A DNA stretch of 41,933 bases from Alistipes sp. (GTDB lineage: Bacteria; Bacteroidota; Bacteroidia; Bacteroidales; Rikenellaceae). Made by a program: the position numbers and the translations under genes. The notes below the pieces were generated by a model. The model searched no databases, had not been told where the DNA came from, and saw only the letters and a program-made list of their open reading frames with translations. Of this stretch, positions 32,489 to 39,148 are shown one piece after another (within the stretch, counting starts at the first letter, position 1; each line of letters starts with the position of its first letter). The stretch is taken from the NCBI GenBank assembly GCA_017631255.1, contig JAGBTP010000013.1, positions 1-41,933 of the forward strand, read 5' to 3'.

Positions 32489-32523
32489 CAAAGATAATAA
32501 AAATTTTCTTAAATATTCACAAA
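32489..32523 (-). promoter_or_regulatory. Promoter of the ROK/GNAT operon
   Basis: TATCTTTG at 32489-32496 with TTTG at 32520-32523; the 23-nt spacing is longer than ideal. The predicted start near 32482 gives a leader of ~25 nt. Confidence 0.55.
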
Positions 32524-32620
32524 AAATTTAATTATTTCTAAAAAATTCTTTTATATTTATAGCCCTCCAGCCGCCCGATATCACGATACTGCGCAGGATT
32601 TATTATTATATAGGTAATAA

Positions 32621-32652
32621 TTTGGAAACCTCCGAAAAATTAATTAAATTTG
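32621..32652 (+). promoter_or_regulatory. Promoter of the TPR/HTH regulator gene
   Basis: TTTG at 32621-32624, 20 nt, TAAATTTG at 32645-32652. The predicted start near 32658 excludes the TTG frame start at 32622 and supports the ATG at 32670. Confidence 0.78.
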
Positions 32653-32669
32653 CAATATACTTTGTTTAT

Positions 32670-34337
32670 ATGTTAGGTCATAGGTCGACATACATAACCG
32701 CCATCCTTGGCACCCTACTGGCACTGCTACTTGCTGCGTGCACCAGCCGCACAGCTATGGAGCAACTTAGCTACGCCGAGTCTATCGTCGTGGATAGTCC
32801 CGCGGAGGCCTTGGCAACTATGGAGCATATCGAGCGCAACGACTTTAGAGGCGAGTGCGACAATGCGCGCTACACCCTTGTCCTAAGCGAGGTACTATAT
32901 CACAACTACATCGACACCTTATCATCGTCCACAACGCTCCCAATGATGGAGTACTACCTCGATAGCGAGATCCACTCCGAGCGTGCTCGTGCCCTATATC
33001 AGCACGCCCTCGTTGTGCTTGCTGAGGGTGATCTGGCCGAAGCTATGGTGTCGCTCATCGAGGCGGAGCACTCATTGGCTAAGGTTGACAATCTCAGGCT
33101 CAAAGGTCTTGTACTCAGAGCTAAGGGTGATATATACGACGAGGGATGCCTCTTTGCCAACGCCCTGGAGTCATACCAACAGGCACGCGACTGTTTCGAC
33201 GCCCTTGGCCTGGGCTACCACAGTGCCAGCATCACATACGATATGGGAGGCACGCTGATTCAGTTGCGCAATTTCGAGGCTGCCGAGGAGGAGCTACACC
33301 GAGCCCTAAGCTACGGCATTGAGGAGGATGACAAGCGCTTCACCTGCGCCGTATTGCACGAGCTACTCGACCTTGCGGTCTACCAAAATGACTACACCAA
33401 GTGCCGTAACTTTATCGACGCCTTCGCCACCTACGACTGCCTACTCTACGGTCAATCGCACCACCACGCCGCCAAGGCTATGGTCGAGTCGCGCTATGGC
33501 GATATGAATAAGGCACTCACTATGCTCGACGAGGCGGCGACGATGGAGGACAGCGAGTGGGCCGACCTTGAGTACGCACGCTACATCATCTACCGCAATG
33601 GCGGTGATACAAAGCAGGCCCTCTATTGGAACGAGCAGAGCAAGCACGCACAGGATAGCCTTATGCTCGAGGTGCTAGAACAACCCGTACTCAACATTCA
33701 GGTCGAGATGCTGCGCCAGAATCTCGATGCTGAGCGACGCGAGAAGGAGCTAACAAAGGAGCGCAACACCATAATCTTTGCCCTCATAGCCCTCGCCGTA
33801 GCGGGCATCATTATCTACGCCCGCCACCGCCTACGCCGCAAGGAGCAGGAGTTGGCCCAGTATATCGAGTCGGTGAGCGAGCTGCAAAGCGCCCTTAACA
33901 GCATCCCAAAGGATATGGCATCGTCGGTGAGCAACCTATATCGTGACCGCTTTAGCGAGCTAAACGAACTCTGTGACATATACTACGATCACAGCAGCAG
34001 TTCGCGCAACAAGAGCCTCATATTCAACAAGCTAACCGAGACCATCGAGGCAATCAAGAGCGACCACCAGCGCATCAAGGAGCTTGAGAATACGGTCAAC
34101 AGCTGCCGCAATGGCATTATGCAGAGCCTACGCGAGGGGCTGCCAAAGCTCAGTGAGCGCGATATGCGCGTAGCGTTGTATGTCTTTGCAGGCTTCTCGA
34201 ATCGCGCCATCGCCATATTCATCGACAGCGACCCCGTATCGGTGTCGAAGATGCGCTACAACATCAAGCAGAAGATTCGCAATGCCAACCTTGCCAACAG
34301 CGAACAGATTATAGCAGCACTATCGGATAAAAATTAG
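32670..34337 (+). CDS. Membrane-spanning TPR/LuxR-like transcriptional regulator with lipoprotein-like N-terminus
   Basis: 555 residues from the ATG at 32670. The N-terminus is a signal ending LLALLLAAC (Cys24). About 320 residues of TPR-like helices follow (RALYQHALVVLAEGDLAEA, GDIYDEGCLFANALESYQQA). A membrane helix at ~366-384 (IIFALIALAVAGIIIYA) leads to a coiled coil and a C-terminal LuxR-like HTH near 494-540 (LSERDMRVALYVFAGFSNRA, then DSDPVSVSKMRYNIKQKI). The TPR part should be periplasmic and the HTH cytoplasmic: a one-protein sensor-regulator acting from the membrane. The small DUF3244-like lipoprotein gene follows at 4 nt and may be its co-expressed ligand or target. Confidence 0.82.
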   Translation: MLGHRSTYITAILGTLLALLLAACTSRTAMEQLSYAESIVVDSPAEALATMEHIERNDFRGECDNARYTLVLSEVLYHNYIDTLSSSTTLPMMEYYLDSEIHSERARALYQHALVVLAEGDLAEAMVSLIEAEHSLAKVDNLRLKGLVLRAKGDIYDEGCLFANALESYQQARDCFDALGLGYHSASITYDMGGTLIQLRNFEAAEEELHRALSYGIEEDDKRFTCAVLHELLDLAVYQNDYTKCRNFIDAFATYDCLLYGQSHHHAAKAMVESRYGDMNKALTMLDEAATMEDSEWADLEYARYIIYRNGGDTKQALYWNEQSKHAQDSLMLEVLEQPVLNIQVEMLRQNLDAERREKELTKERNTIIFALIALAVAGIIIYARHRLRRKEQELAQYIESVSELQSALNSIPKDMASSVSNLYRDRFSELNELCDIYYDHSSSSRNKSLIFNKLTETIEAIKSDHQRIKELENTVNSCRNGIMQSLREGLPKLSERDMRVALYVFAGFSNRAIAIFIDSDPVSVSKMRYNIKQKIRNANLANSEQIIAALSDKN

Positions 34338-34341
34338 AAAT

Positions 34342-34803
34342 ATGAATACCCTATTTAAGTACATCATCGCATTAGCAATAGCCATCGGCACCGTTGCCTG
34401 CACAGAACGCAATACTGAAATGCAAAATACAACTGATCCACCCTCAACACCAGATGTTCCTGGCGACAATGACCCTGGTGATAATGTTCCTGGCGACAAT
34501 GACCCTGGTGATAAGCCAACAACGCCCATCAAGCGACGCCCTATTGTACCCACATCGAAACTACCTCGCCCAAGGATTATCGACCGCATAGAGTTCAACA
34601 GCGGCATCCTCAGCATACACCTCAACGCCGAGGAGACGATGCCTACAATCGAGGTACTGTGCCCCGCAACTACCGAGGTCATAACGCTTAACAGCTATGT
34701 CGAGACCATATCTCTCGATGTTGCGGAGGAGGTCTACATCCTCAACATCTACTTAGGCGACGAGATATACACCGAGACAATCACTCTCACCGAGCAGAAG
34801 TAA
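34342..34803 (+). CDS. Small lipoprotein with Pro/Gly/Asp repeat and DUF3244-like domain
   Basis: 153 residues, start ATG 34342, 4 nt after the regulator gene. The lipoprotein signal ends GTVACT (Cys20). Residues ~36-57 are a PGDNDPGDN-type linker that comes from a 30-nt tandem DNA repeat. The C-terminal ~75 residues are beta-rich (IEFNSGILSIHLN, EVITLNSYVETISLDV, VYILNIYLGDEIYTETITL), matching the DUF3244-type small beta domain. It is probably exported and tethered by the linker. A strong terminator follows. Confidence 0.72.
   Translation: MNTLFKYIIALAIAIGTVACTERNTEMQNTTDPPSTPDVPGDNDPGDNVPGDNDPGDKPTTPIKRRPIVPTSKLPRPRIIDRIEFNSGILSIHLNAEETMPTIEVLCPATTEVITLNSYVETISLDVAEEVYILNIYLGDEIYTETITLTEQK
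34455..34514. repeat. Tandem 30-nt repeat in the lipoprotein gene
   Basis: Two copies of a 30-nt unit (34455-34484 and 34485-34514), identical as far as read, encode PGDNDPGDNV-type repeats. In-frame repeats of this length can change number by slippage and so vary linker length. Confidence 0.85.
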
Positions 34804-34831
34804 CGCCACCGCGTTAGGATAAACACAAAAA

Positions 34832-34871
34832 CAAGGAGCCTGGAATCATCCAAGCTCCTTGCTTTGTATTT
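34832..34871 (+). terminator. Terminator of the regulator/lipoprotein operon
   Basis: CAAGGAGC (34832-34839) and GCTCCTTG (34854-34861), with a further GGA/TCC pairing inside and a T-rich tail. The next ~120 nt to corA show nothing recognisable. Confidence 0.88.
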
Positions 34872-34988
34872 TGGGGCTTAACCACCTGCTATATCTTACC
34901 CCATTGCTACATCTTACCACCTCACAGCATTGCTACCCTATCGTCCATCGCAAGGCCGCACTCCACTACCTCACAATCAACGGAGAGG

Positions 34989-35942
34989 TTACAGCCACTT
35001 CTTGAATTTGAAGAACCAGAAGGTAAGACCCGACACCGTGAGCATCAGCGCTATTGCCCAGAGGTAGCCATACTGCCAATCCAACTCAGGCATCATCTTG
35101 AAGTTCATACCGTACATACTTGCCACAAGCGTCGCAGGCATAAAGACAACGGCAGCGACAGAGAAGATTTTAACTATCTCGTTCTGCTCGATATTGATAA
35201 GACCCAGCGCAGCATCCTGAATATAGTCGAGTCGCTGGAAGCTAAAGTCGGCGTGGCTGATAAGTGAGCTAACATCCTTGAGCATCAGCTGCAGGCGTGG
35301 ATAGATATCGTTCGGGAAGCGCTCCGAACGGAGGATAGATGATAACACACGCTGGCGGTCAAATATATTCTCACGGAGCAACATAGTATTCTCCTGCAAG
35401 GCATTGATGCGGTACAATACCTCCTTGTCGATCTTCGAACCGCTCGAAATCTCCTTACTCACAGCAGCAACCTGCTTGCCCACCATCTCGACAAGATCGG
35501 CATCGTAGTCGATGCGCACCTCGAGGAGCGAAATAAGGATATGGTAACCCGTCGAGTAGCTACGGTAGTTCATCTGCAATCGTTTCTCCGCCTCACGGAA
35601 GGTACGGAACTCAGCCTGACGCATCGAGACGAGCACACCCTCATTCGAGATGATAAACGACACAGGCTCCACGGTAAACGACTCGCCCTGAGGCACAAAG
35701 AAGTGGGAGTTCGAGATAATAGCATTCTCGGTCTCCGAATATTTAGATGTCGACTCAATCTCCTCGACCTGCTGCTTGGTCTGCAAACTAAGCTCCATAA
35801 AGTTCTCTACGGCCTTCTGCTCCTTAATCGAGGGCTCCAAGAGGTCGATCCAGAGAATATCATCGAAGCCGAGCTCGTCGAAGAGTTCGGTGTCGGCGTT
35901 GCGGATAATCTTGTTGTATTGCTTAAGATAGATGGTAATCAT
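34989..35942 (-). CDS. corA: CorA-family magnesium/divalent metal transporter
   Basis: 317 residues. Long cytoplasmic helical domain, then two C-terminal membrane helices. The signature YGMNF comes at the end of the first, and WQYGYLWAIALMLTVSGLTFWFF forms the second with a basic tail (KFKKW). CorA is a homopentameric Mg2+/Co2+ channel in the inner membrane. The upstream sequence has AAGGAGGAG four bases before the ATG, a strong Shine-Dalgarno-like match that is unusual among the genes here. It is separated from mqnA by 127 nt that contain a GGGGCG/CGCCCC hairpin (36000-36023). Confidence 0.94.
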   Translation of the reverse strand: MITIYLKQYNKIIRNADTELFDELGFDDILWIDLLEPSIKEQKAVENFMELSLQTKQQVEEIESTSKYSETENAIISNSHFFVPQGESFTVEPVSFIISNEGVLVSMRQAEFRTFREAEKRLQMNYRSYSTGYHILISLLEVRIDYDADLVEMVGKQVAAVSKEISSGSKIDKEVLYRINALQENTMLLRENIFDRQRVLSSILRSERFPNDIYPRLQLMLKDVSSLISHADFSFQRLDYIQDAALGLINIEQNEIVKIFSVAAVVFMPATLVASMYGMNFKMMPELDWQYGYLWAIALMLTVSGLTFWFFKFKKWL

Positions 35943-35953
35943 ATCTCCTCCTT
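35943..35953 (-). promoter_or_regulatory. Unusually strong Shine-Dalgarno-like site before corA
   Basis: AAGGAGGAG lies four bases before the ATG at 35942. Bacteroidota mRNAs usually start without such sites, and most genes here lack one. Confidence 0.6.
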
Positions 35954-36069
35954 AAGTTTTATTCTTTAATATTCAACTCTACCCATTTGGGCTTTACTTG
36001 GGGCGGAATACAATGAACGCCCCGCAGGTCGGAGGGAAGAAGTCGCACGACGAGCGCCGTACGGCCTCT

Positions 36070-36840
36070 TTAATAGGATCGCGGTTCTATTCTGATGCCA
36101 GCGTCCCAGAACTTCTTAAGGGCCTTATGCTTCTCATCGTCAAGAATGAAGTCGATATTGCGAGTGAGGTAATCGTATGCCGTGATACCACCGTCGACAC
36201 CCATATAACGCGACTGAGCAACAGCCTCCCAGATATGCTCCACACCAAAGGTAAGTGAGCGCTGCAACGCATCCACCACCTCGTAGGATACACCCTTACG
36301 CGCCACCCACACCGCAAAGGCAAAGGGCAGCTTAGTCACCTCACGCCACTCGACAGCAAGGTCATAGACATATGGCAGGCGACCCTCATAGTCGAAAACC
36401 TTATCGCCAATGAGCAGGAAGGCATCTTCGATCGGTGCACTATCAACAACCGAGTAATCCGACATATGCAGCCACTCAGGACTGATGCGCCACTTGTTCT
36501 TAGCCAAGTAGCCACACAGCTGCACCGAGGTACGCGAGTGAGCATCGAGCCATATGCGCTTTACTCGACCAATAGGCACGCGCGACATAACAGTGACGGT
36601 GCGCACAGCACCCACTGCGCCGATGCAGTAGTCGGTGATGATGTTTGTCTGCGTAAGCTGAGGCACAACGGCAGCAGGGAGCAGAGCGATGTCGGCTCTA
36701 CCTTCGATGTAGTTCTTTGCGCACTCGGCAGGTGGGGCTAATAGGAGGTCGGCGCCGAAATTATCGGCGTGCTGAAGTCCATAGACGAAGGGTATCGTAT
36801 TGAGATACGACACAGCTGTGATTGTAGGAATGATTGCCAT
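36070..36840 (-). CDS. mqnA: MqnA-type chorismate dehydratase of the futalosine menaquinone pathway
   Basis: 256 residues in the MqnA/periplasmic-binding fold. Marks are ITAVSYLNTIPFVYGL at the start, APPAECAKNYIEGRADIALLP, IWLDAHSRTSVQLC and LPFAFAVWVAR. MqnA turns chorismate into 3-[(1-carboxyvinyl)oxy]benzoate, the first committed step of the futalosine route to menaquinone. If the rest of the pathway exists elsewhere, the organism uses this route and not the classical Men pathway. The related MqnD differs in sequence and cannot be fully excluded by eye. It has its own promoter. Confidence 0.87.
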   Translation of the reverse strand: MAIIPTITAVSYLNTIPFVYGLQHADNFGADLLLAPPAECAKNYIEGRADIALLPAAVVPQLTQTNIITDYCIGAVGAVRTVTVMSRVPIGRVKRIWLDAHSRTSVQLCGYLAKNKWRISPEWLHMSDYSVVDSAPIEDAFLLIGDKVFDYEGRLPYVYDLAVEWREVTKLPFAFAVWVARKGVSYEVVDALQRSLTFGVEHIWEAVAQSRYMGVDGGITAYDYLTRNIDFILDDEKHKALKKFWDAGIRIEPRSY

Positions 36841-36904
36841 CGTCCATAGCCCTTTAAGATTAGTTCAACAACCGGGACACATATTGCATCCCACAATATC
36901 AGTG

Positions 36905-36935
36905 CAAAGATAACAAAAAAAATCGAGCTGGGCAA
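36905..36935 (-). promoter_or_regulatory. Promoter of mqnA
   Basis: TTG at 36933-36935, 20 nt, TATCTTTG at 36905-36912. The start near 36898 gives a leader of ~58 nt. Confidence 0.68.
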
Positions 36936-36940
36936 GAAAA

Positions 36941-36980
36941 AATAAAAAAATCGGGGGCACTCGATAACTCGAATACCCCC
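36941..36980 (-). terminator. Hairpin copy 1, terminator of the orphan lipoprotein gene
   Basis: GGGGGCACTCGA-TAAC-TCGAATACCCCC (36953-36980) forms a stem, followed on the minus strand by a T-rich run (36943-36950), a complete intrinsic terminator. An identical 28-nt element lies at 38111-38138. Confidence 0.85.
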
Positions 36981-37035
36981 AATTTGTATGAGTCGTAGAC
37001 GATATTTCTATATGTCGCCACAAAATACCCGATGA

Positions 37036-38082
37036 TTACTTTAGCAACAAGCTAAGCATCTCCAAATCCAAATAGAGCACATTGGTACCCTCGACCTTCT
37101 CCAAGTTGCCATACTTGTTCTCCACACACCAACTCCAGCTTAGGTCATTAGGATTGAAATATATCTTTATATTGTCTACTCTATCGGATGACCACAAATA
37201 GCTATTCCAAGCGTCAAAAGCCCTACTTTCAGCAAGGTTAGTAATATGCATCATACCATTCTTATAGAGATCTACCACCAGCAACTGTGGCAAGAGGTAT
37301 GGATAGCTATCCGCATCCTCAAATGATAACACATACTGTGTACTATGCTCACTATCACCTACCTTGCGAACCTTATTTAGCTTTGCAAAACAGTCAGGCA
37401 GATGACGAATTATATAGCCATTCTCACCCTTAGTCACAAGGGCCATAAGATCATATTGATTGTTATATCCCGACTTAACAGTCATAATACCGAGTTTGCC
37501 ATCTGCCGAGCAGTGCTCTGCAATTTTGTAGATATCGGGGGCTAATGACGCAGCAATATCCAAAAGACGAGGGATAATAATAGCCTCGCGAGGGTCAATC
37601 ACACCACCGTGATTATCCACATACGCCACCTCAAAGAGCATCGATCCAACCACTTCAAAGACCTCCTTTACCGGGTAATATTTCGACTTACCATCCCTAT
37701 ACTTTTGGAGCATATCTGCAACCATACGAATCTCAGTCACCAACTCTTTAACACCATCATCGTAGTCACGATAGAAACTCAAATACTTACCGTCAGCGAT
37801 AATCTCATCGACATACTTTCGGATATCGTCAGGCTCGCTGTAAGAATTGAACTTCGGCAATATATCTCTGAACGAGAGGCAAAACTCATTATAGAAGCAA
37901 AACTCCTCATTCTCGTCATCTATCGAACTATCATCATAGTTTTCCGCCTCAATGGCCACCTCATCCGTCATCTGAGTTGCAACCTCACCATCCTCCTTTG
38001 GCGCCACCGTACCACCGCACGACATTAGCAGCACGAGGGCTACCACTGCCGCAATAGATTGAAAGATAATCGTACGCCTCAT
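37036..38082 (-). CDS. Orphan lipoprotein, unknown function
   Basis: 348 residues from the ATG at 38082; a GTG twelve codons upstream lies inside the repeat hairpin and is rejected. The signal ends VLLMSCGG (Cys22). An acidic stretch (~30-60, DDSSIDDENEEF) precedes a helical middle part and a mixed C-terminal half with a possible WG-like start (ADGKLGIMTVKSG). No family is recognised. The gene stands between two identical 28-nt hairpins, one serving as its terminator. It shares no operon with mqnA, and its relation to the fimbrillin gene upstream is unclear. Confidence 0.7.
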   Translation of the reverse strand: MRRTIIFQSIAAVVALVLLMSCGGTVAPKEDGEVATQMTDEVAIEAENYDDSSIDDENEEFCFYNEFCLSFRDILPKFNSYSEPDDIRKYVDEIIADGKYLSFYRDYDDGVKELVTEIRMVADMLQKYRDGKSKYYPVKEVFEVVGSMLFEVAYVDNHGGVIDPREAIIIPRLLDIAASLAPDIYKIAEHCSADGKLGIMTVKSGYNNQYDLMALVTKGENGYIIRHLPDCFAKLNKVRKVGDSEHSTQYVLSFEDADSYPYLLPQLLVVDLYKNGMMHITNLAESRAFDAWNSYLWSSDRVDNIKIYFNPNDLSWSWCVENKYGNLEKVEGTNVLYLDLEMLSLLLK

Positions 38083-38110
38083 TATATTTATATTTTTAAG
38101 TTTATAATTT

Positions 38111-38138
38111 GGGGGCACTCGATAACTCGAATACCCCC
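38111..38138. repeat. Hairpin copy 2, identical to the one at 36953-36980
   Basis: The same 28 bases (GGGGGCACTCGA, TAAC, TCGAATACCCCC) in the same orientation, 1158 nt away. Here no T-run follows on the minus strand. It lies after the fimbrillin gene, so it could be a weaker terminator, or one end of a duplicated cassette. Confidence 0.9.
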
Positions 38139-38209
38139 GTTGGGTAGTTAGCTGCTATATTATACATAGGTATAACCCCATATATACGCGCAGCAGTTAG
38201 ACCAAAGTA

Positions 38210-39127
38210 TTACAACTCGCCCTCGTCTTCGCTGTTCCACTCCTCCTCGACAACACCCTCGAAGCCGATCTCGATCTTCTCCTGGTCAGGAGATGTGTTG
38301 AGCGTCACGGTGATGGTGTGCTGATAGCCTGGACGGAACGAGATAGAATCCTCAAGTAGGTAGGCAATACCCTCCATTGTAAGCTCCACAAGAGGGGTAA
38401 TGCGCTCGATAAACTGAGGCACAACGATGGCGTCGAAGGTCGTAGCATCGAGCTGACGCATAGCGATGGTCTTGGTGTCGCTGAACATATACTTCTTCAC
38501 CGAGCCGATAGTCCAATCCACCTCCGCTGTGGTTGCGGTATTGTAGAGCTTAACGCTGATATTCTCAGGGAGCTCACCCTCGAAATTAGGGCCTCGCTCG
38601 ACATTTACCACCACGCGCGACATCATATGCTTGAACGAGAGGAACACATCGCCATCCTCACGACTCTTGCGCTCAGCCTTAGCCCAGAGGAGGTCGGAAG
38701 CCTCGTAGCCACCAAGAGCCTCGTCGGTAGATGGCTGCGTTTGATCCAATGCCACTTCGAAGATGACATCCTTAACACCAGCAAGTTGCTGATAAGGGTA
38801 GATGCCGTAGAAGTCACACGCATTCTCACCCCAATAAAGGGTGTGAGCAGGGTTCCACTTAGCACCATCGAAAGTCATAGCCTCGTTGTTGATGAAGTTA
38901 CCACCAAGCTGAAGTGGGGCAACGCTATCGCCATCATACTCTACGGCGTAGAGACCCATAACATCGCCAGCCTCGAACTGCGTCATCGTAGCACGCGTAG
39001 CACCTGGCATCGAAGCCTCGACACGAATCTCGTTTGAGCCCGCAACGGGTTTTACAACCTCGCCCGCCTCCTTGTTACACGCCACAGCAGCGAGTGCCAC
39101 CACGGCCAAAGATATTATTCGTTTCAT
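38210..39127 (-). CDS. Fimbrillin-family lipoprotein
   Basis: 305 residues. The lipoprotein signal ends ALAAVAC (Cys17). The body has the fimbrillin layout: ATRATMTQFEAGDVMGLYAV near the N-terminus, a strand-rich core (HTLYWGENACDFYGIYPYQQ, FLSFKHMMSRVVVNVERG) and GYQHTITVTLNTSP near the end. Such proteins form or cap fimbriae on the cell surface of Bacteroidales after lipoprotein processing. It follows the large LRR/M64 gene by 21 nt, so the two form an operon. An acidic tail (EEEWNSEDEGEL) ends the protein. Confidence 0.85.
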   Translation of the reverse strand: MKRIISLAVVALAAVACNKEAGEVVKPVAGSNEIRVEASMPGATRATMTQFEAGDVMGLYAVEYDGDSVAPLQLGGNFINNEAMTFDGAKWNPAHTLYWGENACDFYGIYPYQQLAGVKDVIFEVALDQTQPSTDEALGGYEASDLLWAKAERKSREDGDVFLSFKHMMSRVVVNVERGPNFEGELPENISVKLYNTATTAEVDWTIGSVKKYMFSDTKTIAMRQLDATTFDAIVVPQFIERITPLVELTMEGIAYLLEDSISFRPGYQHTITVTLNTSPDQEKIEIGFEGVVEEEWNSEDEGEL

Positions 39128-39148
39128 TTTGTTGCGTTTTTAAGGTTA

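Noticed and set aside
32622..32669. TTG start of the TPR/HTH regulator
   Set aside because: The codon lies in the -33 promoter element; the ATG at 32670 begins a proper lipoprotein signal.
34439..34516. CRISPR-like repeat
   Set aside because: Two adjacent coding repeats without spacers; no cas genes in the window.
36000..36023. GGGGCG/CGCCCC hairpin as mqnA terminator
   Set aside because: No T-run follows on the minus strand; it may still slow transcription but is not supported as a terminator.
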